Of a stretch of 64,000 nucleotides of DNA, positions 42,631-52,029 are shown one piece after another; within the stretch, counting starts at the first letter, position 1, and every line of letters begins with the position of its first letter. This stretch comes from Gluconobacter sphaericus NBRC 12467. Lineage in GTDB: Bacteria > Pseudomonadota > Alphaproteobacteria > Acetobacterales > Acetobacteraceae. Location: assembly GCF_006539125.1 (NCBI RefSeq), contig NZ_BJMK01000002.1, positions 163,081 through 227,080 of the forward strand, given 5' to 3'. The translations under genes and the position numbers were made by a program. Below the pieces are notes generated by a model. The model was not told where the DNA came from. It ran no database searches and worked only from the letters and a program-made list of their open reading frames with translations.

Positions 42631-43499
42631 GCGAAACCTTCGTCTCCACGACCGGCTGGAAGCCCAACCCGCGGGCTGCTCGTCGGCGCCGCGCCGATCA
42701 TTTGGCGACCGCTTTTGGTATGTTGATGGCTGGCATCCTTGTGCTGGTGTTGGCATCCATCCTGTGGACGCTGCTGTCACGCGGACTTTCCGGTCTGTCT
42801 GCCGCCGCGATCATGAAGCCGATGGGACCGCCCGGATCGTCTTCTGGGCTGGCGAACGCGATCGTGGGTAGTCTGGTCCAGACCTTCATGGCGCTGCTGA
42901 TGGCGACGCCTCTTGGCCTTGGATGCGGGATCTATCTTTCCGAATACGGGACAGAAACCAACAAGTTCGCGTCTTGTGTCCGCTTTGTGTCCGACGTGCT
43001 GATGTCAGTGCCGTCCATTCTGGTGGGCCTGTTCGTCTATCAAGTGTTGGTGGCACCGTTCGGCCATTTTTCTGCGCTTGCTGGCTCTGTTGCGCTGGCG
43101 ATCCTGGCGGTGCCGATCATTGTGCGTACGACCGAGGACATGCTGCGGCTTGTTCCGACGTCCATGCGCGAAGCTGGGGCTGCTCTTGGTGCGACACGCT
43201 GGCGGGTGACTCTTTCGCTGTGTCTGCGTTCTGCCAAGACGGGCGTTCTGACGGGTATTCTGCTGGCTTTGGCCCGGGTGAGCGGTGAGACGGCGCCGCT
43301 GCTGTTTACGTCGCTCGGCAACCAGAATTGGTCTTTCAGCCTCAATCGGCCGATGGCGAGCCTGCCGGTGACGATCTATCAGTATGCCGGTGCATCCTAT
43401 GAAGACTGGGTACAACTGGCCTGGGCCGGCGCGCTTCTGGTGACGATGGGTGTGCTGGCCATCAACATTGCTGTCCGCGTTTCGGCGCGACGCGGATGA
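42627..43499 (+). CDS. pstA: Phosphate ABC transporter permease PstA
   Basis: A 290-residue permease with about six helices and the coupling loop [17 protein letters not shown] (about 180-196). The motif [15 protein letters not shown] is typical of PstA. It overlaps both pstC and pstB by 4 bp (ATGA), so the transporter subunits are translationally coupled. Confidence 0.94.
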   Translation: MSETFVSTTGWKPNPRAARRRRADHLATAFGMLMAGILVLVLASILWTLLSRGLSGLSAAAIMKPMGPPGSSSGLANAIVGSLVQTFMALLMATPLGLGCGIYLSEYGTETNKFASCVRFVSDVLMSVPSILVGLFVYQVLVAPFGHFSALAGSVALAILAVPIIVRTTEDMLRLVPTSMREAGAALGATRWRVTLSLCLRSAKTGVLTGILLALARVSGETAPLLFTSLGNQNWSFSLNRPMASLPVTIYQYAGASYEDWVQLAWAGALLVTMGVLAINIAVRVSARRG

Positions 43500-44326
43500 C
43501 CCCGGGAACAAGGCAGGGGATGATACAGGATTCCATGATGACCGAGATTGATCTGCAGGTAGCGAAAAGCCCTGAAGTGGCGCTGGCTGTCCGCAACCTG
43601 AACTTCTACTATGGTGAAAACCACGCCCTGCACGATATTTCGATCGACTTCCCGGCCCGCCGTGTTACGGCCATGATCGGGCCGAGCGGATGTGGTAAAT
43701 CCACACTGCTGCGGATTTTTAACCGCATGTACGACCTGTATCCCGGCCAGCGCGCGACGGGCGAGGTGATTTTCGACGGGCGCAATGTTCTGGAACGTGA
43801 TCTGGATCTGAACATCCTGCGTGCCCGTGTGGGTATGGTGTTCCAGAAGCCGACGCCATTCCCGATGTCGATCTACGACAACATCGCCTTTGGTGTGCGT
43901 CTGCATGAGAAGCTGAACAAGGCTGACATGGACGCTCGTGTCCAGGACGTGCTGACCCGTGTCGCACTGTGGAACGAAGTCCGGGACCGTCTGAATGCAC
44001 CTGCTTCCGGTCTTTCGGGTGGTCAGCAGCAGCGTCTGTGTATCGCCCGTTCGATTGCAACGCGCCCGGAAGTGCTGCTCCTCGATGAGCCGACCTCGGC
44101 GCTGGATCCGATTTCCACGGCGCGCATTGAGGAACTTCTCGACGAACTCAAGGAAGAGTTCACGATCGCGATTGTGACCCACAACATGCAGCAGGCTGCA
44201 CGCTGCGCTGATCAGGTGGCTTTCTTTTATATGGGGCGGCTGATCGAAGTGGACAGTGCTGATCGGATGTTTACCAATCCGAAGCAGCAGCAGACCCAGG
44301 ACTACATCACCGGCAGGTTTGGATAA
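43496..44326 (+). CDS. pstB: Phosphate ABC transporter ATP-binding protein PstB
   Basis: An ATPase of 276 residues from ATG 43496; internal ATGs at 43520, 43535 and 43538 would give 253-268 residues and are also plausible. Walker [10 protein letters not shown], the PstB-typical [15 protein letters not shown], signature [14 protein letters not shown], Walker [14 protein letters not shown] and the H-loop VTHNMQQA are all intact. It powers PstCA. Confidence 0.96.
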   Translation: MTPGTRQGMIQDSMMTEIDLQVAKSPEVALAVRNLNFYYGENHALHDISIDFPARRVTAMIGPSGCGKSTLLRIFNRMYDLYPGQRATGEVIFDGRNVLERDLDLNILRARVGMVFQKPTPFPMSIYDNIAFGVRLHEKLNKADMDARVQDVLTRVALWNEVRDRLNAPASGLSGGQQQRLCIARSIATRPEVLLLDEPTSALDPISTARIEELLDELKEEFTIAIVTHNMQQAARCADQVAFFYMGRLIEVDSADRMFTNPKQQQTQDYITGRFG

Positions 44327-44332
44327 CGCGTC

Positions 44333-45067
44333 ATGGCTGACAGATCTCACATCGTCAAAAGCTACGAACAGGAGCTGGGTCAACTCCGGTCTATGATGGC
44401 GCAGATGGGCGGCATCGTGGAAAATCAGGTGGCTCTCGCGCTTTCCGCTATTGCGGATCGTAACGAGGAAGCTGCGGATGCGGCCGCCCGTCAGGACCCG
44501 GAAGTCGATCAGCTTGAACGCGAGGTCGAAGGCCTTGCGATCCGCCTTCTGGCCCTGCGCAGCCCCATGGCAGGCGATCTGCGCGAGATTGTGGCCGCCC
44601 TGAAGATCACCGGTGATCTGGAACGTATTGGTGATTACGCCTCGTCCATCGCTCGGCGTTCCCTGCGGATCCGGATGCCGGAAAACCAAATTTCGCTTTC
44701 GGGCCTGCGCAGCATGGGCCGTCTGGTGCAGGAAAATCTGCGTCGGTCGATCGATGCTATTACGCAGCAGGATTCCAACCGTGCCATGGAAGTCTGGCAT
44801 TCGGACCGCGCCGTGGACGAGTATTATACGGCGCTGTTCCGCGAACTCGTGACGTACATGATGGAAGATGCCCGCAATATACGGGCTTGCACGGAACTGC
44901 TGTTCATCGCCAAGAACCTCGAGCGAATCGGCGATCATGCGACCAACGTCGCCGAGCGCGTCTTCTATGCCGTGACGGGTGATAACCTGCCGTCCCTGCG
45001 TCCGCGCGGGGCTCCGGCGTCGGCCCTGACGGCGACAGAGACGATGCAGGAGCCTGACGTCCGGTGA
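44333..45067 (+). CDS. phoU: Phosphate signalling protein PhoU
   Basis: A 244-residue all-helical protein with the two PhoU repeats (AGDLREIVAALKITGDLERIG, near residues 83-103, and its partner FIAKNLERIGDHATNVAE near 190-207). Each repeat carries the E-R-I-G-D metal-binding motif. PhoU joins PstB to PhoR and signals phosphate sufficiency. It has a short N-terminal and C-terminal extension but is otherwise normal. Confidence 0.95.
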   Translation: MADRSHIVKSYEQELGQLRSMMAQMGGIVENQVALALSAIADRNEEAADAAARQDPEVDQLEREVEGLAIRLLALRSPMAGDLREIVAALKITGDLERIGDYASSIARRSLRIRMPENQISLSGLRSMGRLVQENLRRSIDAITQQDSNRAMEVWHSDRAVDEYYTALFRELVTYMMEDARNIRACTELLFIAKNLERIGDHATNVAERVFYAVTGDNLPSLRPRGAPASALTATETMQEPDVR

Positions 45068-45786
45068 AGGGCCCTTCACCGGCACGTGCCAAGGGCCTCG
45101 TTCTGCTGGTCGAGGACGATCCGGCCCTTCTCCTGATGACTCGCTATAATCTCGAGCAGCGCGGATATCGTGTTGAGACGGCAGAGGACGGAGAAGCGGC
45201 CCTTCTGGCGCTTGAGACGGCCCGTCCGGATGCTGTGGTGCTGGACTGGATGCTCCCGGGCTTGTCCGGGCTGGATGTGTGTCGCCGGATCCGCGCCAAT
45301 CCCGCATTGCGCGACGTTCCGGTTCTGCTTCTGACGGCGCGTTCGGCTGAGCAGGATGCGATCCGTGGGCTGGATACGGGCGCGGATGACTATCTGATGA
45401 AGCCGTGCAGTATTGATACGCTTGATGCGCGTCTGCGGGCGCTTCTGCGTCGGCATCAGTCCTCTTATGACCGCCTGTCCTTTGCGGACGTCACGCTGGA
45501 CCCGGAAACGCACCGCGTGGAGCGGGCTGGGCGGATGCTTGCGCTCGGACCGACAGAATACCGTCTGCTGGATTTGCTGATTCGCAATCCGCGCAAGGTG
45601 TTTTCCCGTGAAGATCTGCTGCGTCGGATCTGGGGTCAGAACATCCATGTCGAGATCCGGACGATCGACGTCCATATCCGGCGTCTGCGCAAGGCCATCA
45701 ATGGGCCGGACGAGGTCGATCTGGTGCGGACCGTGCGGGCGGCCGGTTATGCCTTGGATGACGGCCCGACGACGGATGGCGGCTGA
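45064..45786 (+). CDS. phoB: Phosphate regulon response regulator PhoB
   Basis: A 240-residue OmpR-family regulator: receiver domain with acidic pocket EDDP (17-20), phospho-acceptor Asp61 (VVLDWMLPG), Lys113 (LMKPCS), and a C-terminal winged helix (LGPTEYRLLDLLIRNPRKVFSR; IDVHIRRLRKAI). The first nine residues are an extra basic leader. GTG start overlapping the phoU stop. Probably binds the Pho box at 41521. Confidence 0.95.
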   Translation: MKGPSPARAKGLVLLVEDDPALLLMTRYNLEQRGYRVETAEDGEAALLALETARPDAVVLDWMLPGLSGLDVCRRIRANPALRDVPVLLLTARSAEQDAIRGLDTGADDYLMKPCSIDTLDARLRALLRRHQSSYDRLSFADVTLDPETHRVERAGRMLALGPTEYRLLDLLIRNPRKVFSREDLLRRIWGQNIHVEIRTIDVHIRRLRKAINGPDEVDLVRTVRAAGYALDDGPTTDGG

Positions 45787-45789
45787 CTG

Positions 45790-47058
45790 GTGCCGCCGGG
45801 AGGATTGCCGCCTGCAGCGGATATGCTGCCACTGCAGGTGGGCATGGTCCTCGTATGCGTTGCCTTGGCAGGATGGGTTCTGGCGGTTTGGCTCCTGTTG
45901 CGACAGCCCCGGGTTCCGACGTCTCCGCCTGATGATTATCTAAGACCGGTTTCTCCGGCTGATTTGCCAGTCGATCCGCTTCCCGCCTGTGTGCTGGTGC
46001 TGGATGGGCTGGGAGCGGTCGTGCAGGTCAATGAGGAAGCCGCCTCCCAGTTCGGGGAAACGGTTGGTGCCATTCTGCGTCATCCTGCAGCGCGCGCCGC
46101 CCTTTCTGCGGCGTTGCGTGCTCCGGTTCCGGCTAGTCCATCAGGTAGCAGTAACCGGGGGGATCTGCCGCCGGTCTGCTCCACGACCTTTACGCTCGAT
46201 GTGCCGGTTCCGCGCACGCTTCACCTGATGCTGCGCCGACTTCCCGGCGGGAAGGGGCAGGACAGGCGTGTTCTGGTGGTGCTGACCGACCGGAGCGAGG
46301 CGCAAGCTGCGGACAGAATGCGCATGGATTTCGTGGCTCATGCCAGTCACGAACTGCGCACGCCGCTTGCTTCGCTGAGCGGGTTCATCGACGCGTTGCA
46401 GGGGGCTGCCGGGGAAAACCCGGTCATGCGGCATCAGTTCCTCGACATCATGCGCCAGCAGTCCGAGCGACTGAAACGGCTGATCGACCGTCTATTATAC
46501 CTGTCACGCGTGCAGGCGCATGAGCATCAGCGTCCCCGGGACGTGGTGGATGTGGCTGATCTCATGGCGGTGGTGCTCGGGGAAGTTGCGCCGCGTTTCG
46601 AGCAGGAAGGGCGCACCCTGAAGCTGGAGATCCAGGACGATCTGTTGGTCCGCGCTGACGAAGATGAGATGGTGCAGGTTCTGCTTAACCTGATCGAAAA
46701 TGCCCTGCGTTATGGTGCACAGGAGGGCGATCCGCTGACCATCACCCTGTTCGCACGGCGTGCGGCTAGTCCGGATGATCGCTGGCCTGCGGATGGTGGC
46801 GTCATTCTTGGGATCGAGGACAATGGCTGCGGGATGGAAGCGTATCATCTGCCGCGCCTGACCGAGCGTTTCTACCGTGTGGGCGCGCCGACGGACGGGG
46901 CCGGGCAGGGAACGGGGCTCGGTCTGTCCATCGTACGGCACATCCTAGACCGCCATGGCGGGCGACTGCGGATTGCGAGTGCGCCGGGAAAAGGAACGAC
47001 CTGTCTGGTCTGGTTGCCGCCTGCGGGGGCGACACTCTCGGTTTCGACAATGGAATGA
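45790..47058 (+). CDS. phoR: Phosphate regulon sensor histidine kinase PhoR
   Basis: A 422-residue kinase with one N-terminal membrane helix (about 15-37), a divergent PAS-like region (about 62-170), the HisKA box with phospho-His187 (FVAHASHELRTPLASLSGF), and the catalytic domain (N box NLIENALRYG, G1 GIEDNGCGM, G2 GQGTGLGLSIV). The GTG at 45790 lacks a clear ribosome-binding site; GGGAGG at 45798-45803 suggests a later start is possible. In this operon phoR follows phoB, separated from it by 3 bases. Confidence 0.93.
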   Translation: MPPGGLPPAADMLPLQVGMVLVCVALAGWVLAVWLLLRQPRVPTSPPDDYLRPVSPADLPVDPLPACVLVLDGLGAVVQVNEEAASQFGETVGAILRHPAARAALSAALRAPVPASPSGSSNRGDLPPVCSTTFTLDVPVPRTLHLMLRRLPGGKGQDRRVLVVLTDRSEAQAADRMRMDFVAHASHELRTPLASLSGFIDALQGAAGENPVMRHQFLDIMRQQSERLKRLIDRLLYLSRVQAHEHQRPRDVVDVADLMAVVLGEVAPRFEQEGRTLKLEIQDDLLVRADEDEMVQVLLNLIENALRYGAQEGDPLTITLFARRAASPDDRWPADGGVILGIEDNGCGMEAYHLPRLTERFYRVGAPTDGAGQGTGLGLSIVRHILDRHGGRLRIASAPGKGTTCLVWLPPAGATLSVSTME

Positions 47059-47095
47059 AATCTTCCTTCTGAAATCATCAAAAGGTGCTGTGACA

Positions 47096-47188
47096 GTGAG
47101 AGCTCTTCGTAGTTTCCGCCATGTCGGACTGGCTGCTCTGCTGGCGAGCTGCATGTTCACGCAGCTTCATGCGGCCGATATAGATTGA
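47096..47188 (+). pseudogene. pstS: Signal-peptide stub, probable remnant of pstS
   Basis: A GTG-started frame encodes 30 residues: a perfect exported-protein leader (MRALRSFRHVGLAALLA, then LHAAD at the cleavage site) and then a stop. AAAGG lies 11 bases upstream. Phosphate-binding proteins of this group begin with such a leader and AADI just before the mature domain. The position, 37 bases after phoR in an operon that otherwise lacks pstS, supports truncated pstS. The identification is inference; no mature PstS sequence remains. Confidence 0.55.
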
Positions 47189-47306
47189 CGGGATGATCTA
47201 CAATTTCTAGTGCGATGATCGGCATTTGCGCGACATCCTGCTCCGGACAATATTGGATTTTTACGCGACCGAGCTCCCGGAATGGGCGGTCGCGTAGGAT
47301 CTTGAT

Positions 47307-47483
47307 GTGCTGGCGGCGAAAGAAAAGCGCAACTGGGTTTATGAGGGCCTGGACTGCCTGCGCAGCCAGTGGAATCTTTGCGCAATCAACCTTTGCGACG
47401 GCAACGAGGACGCCATGACCCTCCAGACTCAGGACCTGAGCTATGCCTATCTGGGGTTCGAGCCGGGTCGGAGGACGCACTGA
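47307..47483 (+). pseudogene. Unrecognised coding fragment
   Basis: The plus frame reads protein-like sequence (KEKRNWVYEGLDCLRSQWN, then TLQTQDLSYAYLGFEPG) for 58 residues from a GTG to TGA 47483. The same frame continues upstream past one stop codon (DILLRTILDFYATELPEWA), so this looks like the 3' part of a decayed gene, not a small gene. No family recognised. It fills the gap left where pstS would be expected. Confidence 0.35.
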
Positions 47484-47505
47484 GGCTTTGTATCGGAAAA
47501 GACAA

Positions 47506-48921
47506 TCAACCGTGGCGGCGACCGCGATCCAGCAGGCACCAGCCGCCAATCAGGATGGCGCCGATCAGGGGGATGGCACCGATCGTGATCGTGCCGTCCG
47601 GGTAGTCGAAAGCCATCATGATCAAGACGAAACCCAGAAAGCCCAGAGTGGCCCAGGTCGTATAGGGCGCGCCGGGCATATTGAAGCCTGTCGGCGTGAT
47701 GTCCCCGCGGTTGATTGCAGCCCGCAGGCGGAGCTGGCACAGCAGGATGAAGCCCCAGGTGCTGATGATGCCCAGCGCCGAGAAGTTCAGGACGATTTCG
47801 AACACGCGCGACGGGATGAGGTAGTTCAGCATCACGCCCACCAGATAAACACCCAGCGTGGTGAGGATGCCGACATAGGGCACGGAACTGCGGTTCAGCT
47901 TACTCAGAGCTTTAGGGCCGGAGCCACCAAGGGCGAGGGCGCGCAGGACGCGACCCGTGGAATACAGTCCGGAATTGAGGCTGGAAAGGGCGGCGGTTAG
48001 CACCACAATGTTCATGATGGTGCCGATGCCCGGAATGCCAAGAGCCTGAAAGAATGTTACGAACGGGCTCGTGCCAGCATGATATTCCGTCCAGGGTAAC
48101 AGGCAGACCAGCAGAATCACGGAGCCTACATAGAACAGGGCAATGCGCCAGATGACGCTGTTGATGGCGCGCGGAAGAATTTCACGCGCGTCCTCGCACT
48201 CGCCTGCGGCTGTGCCCAGCAGTTCAATGCCTGAATAGGCGAACACCACGCCCTGAAGCAGCATGAGGGCCGAGAAGAGGCCATGCGGGAAGATTCCGCC
48301 GTTTTCGGTAATCAGGTGAAAGCCGGTCGTATGGCCCGCCACCGGCATGCGTGTCCCGAGAATGATGGCTCCGGCAATAAGAAAGAGTGCAAGTGCCACG
48401 ACCTTGATCAGGGAAAACCAGAATTCCATCTCGCCGAAATAGCGCACGCCGATCATGTTCATTGTGCCGACGATCGCCAGCGCCACAAGGGCGAAAACCC
48501 ATTGCGGGACCGGCAGGAAGACCGCCCAGTAATGCATGTACAGGGCTACAGCCGTGATATCGACGATGCCGGTCATGGCCCAGTTCAGGAAGGACAGCCA
48601 GCCAGCCATATAGGCAGCACGTTCGCCAAGAAATTCCCGCGCATAGGTCACGAAGCTGCCGCTGGTCGGGCGGTACATGACCAGTTCGCCCAGTGCACGC
48701 AGGATCAGGAACGAAAAGACGCCGCAAATTGCATAGATGATAGCAAGGGACGGCCCAGCCACCTGAAGCCGTGAGCCCGCGCCCAGAAACAGTCCTGTTC
48801 CGATGGCGCCACCAATGGCGATCATCTGCACATGACGGCGTCCGAGGTCTTTGTGGTAGCCTTCCTCACTGATGGCCCCTGCATGGGTCGGGGTGTGATC
48901 GGGAGCCGGGCTTGTCGTCAT
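47506..48921 (-). CDS. ansP: Amino acid permease (APC superfamily), AnsP/GabP-like
   Basis: A 471-residue transporter with twelve predicted membrane helices. The family N terminus YHKDLGRRHVQMIAIGGAIG and the consensus GTGLFLGAG, then RPTSGSFVTYAREFLGE, mark the amino-acid transporter (AAT) group. The best resemblance is to L-asparagine permeases, but CycA- and GabP-type permeases share these motifs, so the substrate is uncertain. AGGA lies before the ATG. Single gene; the 190 bases upstream hold no other gene. Confidence 0.82.
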   Translation of the reverse strand: MTTSPAPDHTPTHAGAISEEGYHKDLGRRHVQMIAIGGAIGTGLFLGAGSRLQVAGPSLAIIYAICGVFSFLILRALGELVMYRPTSGSFVTYAREFLGERAAYMAGWLSFLNWAMTGIVDITAVALYMHYWAVFLPVPQWVFALVALAIVGTMNMIGVRYFGEMEFWFSLIKVVALALFLIAGAIILGTRMPVAGHTTGFHLITENGGIFPHGLFSALMLLQGVVFAYSGIELLGTAAGECEDAREILPRAINSVIWRIALFYVGSVILLVCLLPWTEYHAGTSPFVTFFQALGIPGIGTIMNIVVLTAALSSLNSGLYSTGRVLRALALGGSGPKALSKLNRSSVPYVGILTTLGVYLVGVMLNYLIPSRVFEIVLNFSALGIISTWGFILLCQLRLRAAINRGDITPTGFNMPGAPYTTWATLGFLGFVLIMMAFDYPDGTITIGAIPLIGAILIGGWCLLDRGRRHG

Positions 48922-49112
48922 CTGCGCGTCCTGGGAAGTCGTCGTAAAAGGTGTGGGTCAAGCTGTATGGGGCATGACGAGAGGCCAGGCCGTGAGGGCC
49001 TACGCTTCATGCGCGTCAGCTATGTGTGGCATGCATGGGAACATAGGCGAAAGTGACCGCATTGCCAACGCGGATTGCTTCTGAGGCTGAAACTGCTCTC
49101 CGGACTGTGCCT

Positions 49113-50366
49113 TCAATGTCCTGGCGGGACAGCCATGCAGGCCATTCCCTGCCTGGAAAGAGTCGAGCAGGCCTGAGCTGCTCCGACACGGCTGATCCCC
49201 GTCAGACGGGCACGCCAGACCGTGGTTCCATGGCTGGGAGTAGGATGAACTTCGATTCGGGCCGATTGCAGCGATGTGAACGCGGCCTGTCGCGCCATGG
49301 TGGCAGCGAACTTTGCCTGCCCGATACTGCCGAAGGCCCCCACCTGAACTGCCCAGGGGCCATAGCTTCCGGGACGCCTGTAGCCGACGACCAGGGTGGT
49401 CGATTCTGTTGGCTGTGTCGGCAGAGTATGGGGTGTTGGAATAGCAGGGGCGGGCGGGAGCGGGTGTGAAGAGACTGGCTCCTGAATGGTCAGCGTATCG
49501 CCAGCAGGTCTGGAAACAAAGGTCGGGGACGGTGCTGCGAGGGGTGGTGTGTTGACGGGCTGGATGGCACACGGCACGTCGGGATCGTAGGCATCGTTCG
49601 GGTTGCACGGAATGGCGCTGGGTGCTGTGATGGGCGTCTGGGCGGCGGAACTCGTGACATGCCGGCTGGCCCAGACCTGCCCTACACTGCGTGCTGATGC
49701 CGTCATGACCGGCGCAGGGGTTGTTGGGGCCACGCCTGTGAGGGCTGTGCCGGACTGCGAGGCGTTCAGCTGATCGGCGGTGGCATAAGCCGCCAGCGGA
49801 CCGGTCATGGCGATCTGCGTGCCGAGGTGTGGCGTGATGCTCGCAACGTAATTGACGGTTTCGTTGGGCAGTTGCCGCCCCTCGTAGAGATAGTCCTCAA
49901 GCCGCTGCGGACCGGCATTGTAAGCGGCCAGAAAGGCCGGAGCCCCGTATTTTCGCGCGAGAATGCTGATATAGCCCGTGCCCGCCATGATGTTGTCATG
50001 CGGCTCGTAAGGATCTGAACGTAGACTGTAGCGCGAGCGCATGTCGGCATAGGTCTGGGGCATGAGCTGCATCAGGCCCATTGCCCCGGAACGGGACGTG
50101 ATGGGCCGTCCGTCCAGAAACTGGTGCCCCCCCGATTCCTGATGGATCACGGCACGGATCCAGTCCTGGGGAATCGAAAAGCGGTTTGCGGCCTGGATGA
50201 TATACGGACCCCACGGATCGCTGGCCGGACCGGGGGCGCGATATGCGCCGCTTGAGGAATAGTACCGGTTGTACGGAGAATGCTGGGACGCGCAGCCTGC
50301 AAGGGCCGCAAGGCTCAGGATGATGGTTCCCGTCTGAAGGAAGACTCGCCTTTTCCTGAGCATCAT
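49113..50366 (-). CDS. Lytic transglycosylase lipoprotein with C-terminal SPOR domain
   Basis: A 417-residue lipoprotein (lipobox LAGC, Cys25). The SLT domain (about 50-180) has catalytic Glu77 in VIHQESGG, followed by SGAMGLMQLMPQTYADM and AAYNAGP. A long Pro/Thr/Ala-rich linker (about 200-340) leads to a C-terminal SPOR domain (about 345-412, WAVQVGAFGSIGQAKFAATMA) that binds denuded peptidoglycan. It would cleave murein glycan strands in the periplasm. It is divergent from fliL, so a role in making space for the flagellum is possible but unproven. Confidence 0.9.
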   Translation of the reverse strand: MMLRKRRVFLQTGTIILSLAALAGCASQHSPYNRYYSSSGAYRAPGPASDPWGPYIIQAANRFSIPQDWIRAVIHQESGGHQFLDGRPITSRSGAMGLMQLMPQTYADMRSRYSLRSDPYEPHDNIMAGTGYISILARKYGAPAFLAAYNAGPQRLEDYLYEGRQLPNETVNYVASITPHLGTQIAMTGPLAAYATADQLNASQSGTALTGVAPTTPAPVMTASARSVGQVWASRHVTSSAAQTPITAPSAIPCNPNDAYDPDVPCAIQPVNTPPLAAPSPTFVSRPAGDTLTIQEPVSSHPLPPAPAIPTPHTLPTQPTESTTLVVGYRRPGSYGPWAVQVGAFGSIGQAKFAATMARQAAFTSLQSARIEVHPTPSHGTTVWRARLTGISRVGAAQACSTLSRQGMACMAVPPGH

Positions 50367-50429
50367 AAACCCACTGTTAATCTTTTATGCCGATGATGAG
50401 CGCTGTCCGAAAGAGAAGGCAGACAAACG

Positions 50430-50903
50430 GTGACGACGGAGACTCCGGAAAACGAAACCCCGGTCAAGAAAGGGGGTAAGCGCAAGATCATCATCCTTGC
50501 AGTGCTGGCATGCCTGCTTCTGGCTGGTGGTGGAGCCTTTGCATGGAAGCATTTTCATCACGCGGCAACCCCGGTCGCCAATAATGCCCCGCAGCCGGTG
50601 AAGTGGACCACCATCACCATTCCGACCATTCTGTCCAATCTTGATTCCGGTACGGACCGCACGCGATACGTCCGGATCGGTGCCCGACTTGAGGTCGAGG
50701 ACGGTAAGGATGCCGCCAATATCGCGGCCCTGATGCCGCAGATCCAGGATGCGTTCCAGACCTGTCTGCACGGAATGCAGTCTTCGGAGCTTTCTGGTAG
50801 CGGTATTTACCGGTTGCGCGAAACAATGCTGGCACAGATCACCAATATCGTTGCGCCTCTGCGTGTGAGGGATCTCTTTTTCGTAGAGGTGCTGGTGCAG
50901 TGA
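50430..50903 (+). CDS. fliL: Flagellar basal-body-associated protein FliL
   Basis: A 157-residue single-pass inner-membrane protein: a basic N terminus, one helix (about 19-40), and a periplasmic FliL domain ending DLFFVEVLVQ. FliL stabilises the stator-rotor contact of the flagellar motor. GTG start with GAGAAGG about 11 bases upstream. Overlaps fliM by 4 bp and begins a five-gene block. Confidence 0.88.
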   Translation: MTTETPENETPVKKGGKRKIIILAVLACLLLAGGGAFAWKHFHHAATPVANNAPQPVKWTTITIPTILSNLDSGTDRTRYVRIGARLEVEDGKDAANIAALMPQIQDAFQTCLHGMQSSELSGSGIYRLRETMLAQITNIVAPLRVRDLFFVEVLVQ

Positions 50904-52015
50904 GTGACGACCGACAGCCTGATACTGCTTTCGCGGACCAGGGCACGGACATACCCGCCGCCTTTCCCTTGGCTGGACATGACATAGCAGGGCTGGGCCA
51001 TGACAGCGCCGAAGATCATGTTCTCAGCCAGGCCGAGATCGACAGCTTTTTCGGTAAGGATTCTGTGGTTACGGGCGCTGCTGACAGCAGTGGTATCGAG
51101 CGTGTGGTTAGCACATCGGGTGTCTCGTCCGAGCGATTGCCGATGCTTGAAGTTGTCTTCGACCGTTTTACCAGAGTCCTGACGACAAGCCTGCGTAATT
51201 TTACCAGTGATAATGTCGAGGCGTCCATGGACCGCCTGGGATCCCAGCGCTTTGGAGATTATCTTGAGAACGTGCCGGGACAGGCCATGTTTGCGGTCTT
51301 CAAGGCGGAAGAGTGGGATAATTACGGCGTTGTCGTGCTGAGTTCTTCACTGATCTACAGCATTGTCGATGCCCTTCTCGGGGGGCATGTCCGTGGTGAT
51401 AGCGCTCTCACCGCTCCAGCCAGCCGCCAGACCGGACGGCATCATACTGCCATTGAGCGCGCACTTATCGAGCCGATGGTCAGGATTATTCTGGATGATC
51501 TGGAAACGAGTTTCAGTCCGCTCTGCGCCGTTAATTTTCACTTCGAACGTCTGGAAATGAATTCACGTTTCGCGATGATTTGTCGGGCCGGAAACGGGGT
51601 GATTACTGCACGGTTCGGCATCGATATGGAAGGCCGAGGCGGAGACGTGGATATCGTACTGCCACACGCTACGCTCGAGCCTGTCAGAGACATTCTGCTG
51701 CAGCAGTTCATGGGCGAAAAATTCGGTCATGACGGCATCTGGGAGAATCATCTTGCCCGAGAGCTCTGGCAGACGGATTTGACCCTGGATGCCGTTCTGG
51801 AAGAGCAGACCATGAATCTGAAAGATATCATGAGGCTCGCTCCGGGGGATCAGCTTGTCCTGCGTCGCAAACCGGATGCTTCCGTCAGCCTGCGGTGTGG
51901 GGAACATGTTCTTTTTACAGGGCGTGTCGGGCGAAAGCAGGGGCAGGTTGCCGTCAAGATTGAAGACGTTCTCAACCAGAAATACGGCACGGATCGTGCC
52001 GTATCCTATAGCTGA
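50900..52015 (+). CDS. fliM: Flagellar motor switch protein FliM
   Basis: A 371-residue C-ring protein. The N-terminal motif LSQAEIDSFFG (42-52) is the CheY-P-binding region, preceded by an unusually long 40-residue acidic leader. The middle CheC-like domain covers about 80-270 (LEVVFDRFTRVLTTSLRNF) and the SpoA domain is at the C terminus (MRLAPGDQLVLRRKPDASV). It sets rotation direction together with FliG and FliN. Confidence 0.93.
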   Translation: MSDDRQPDTAFADQGTDIPAAFPLAGHDIAGLGHDSAEDHVLSQAEIDSFFGKDSVVTGAADSSGIERVVSTSGVSSERLPMLEVVFDRFTRVLTTSLRNFTSDNVEASMDRLGSQRFGDYLENVPGQAMFAVFKAEEWDNYGVVVLSSSLIYSIVDALLGGHVRGDSALTAPASRQTGRHHTAIERALIEPMVRIILDDLETSFSPLCAVNFHFERLEMNSRFAMICRAGNGVITARFGIDMEGRGGDVDIVLPHATLEPVRDILLQQFMGEKFGHDGIWENHLARELWQTDLTLDAVLEEQTMNLKDIMRLAPGDQLVLRRKPDASVSLRCGEHVLFTGRVGRKQGQVAVKIEDVLNQKYGTDRAVSYS

Positions 52016-52029
52016 TCGGAGCATATTTC

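Noticed and set aside
43397..45307. A 636-codon open frame on the minus strand opposite pstA-pstB-phoU-phoB
   Set aside because: It lies wholly opposite well-identified genes, its protein is rich in Arg/His/Gln without domain pattern, and it arises from the codon bias of the GC-rich sense genes.
47157..47549. A 130-codon minus-strand frame near the pstS stub
   Set aside because: Its 3' end overlaps the stub and its 5' end overlaps the permease gene in the wrong frame. The plus-strand reading of the same region looks more protein-like.
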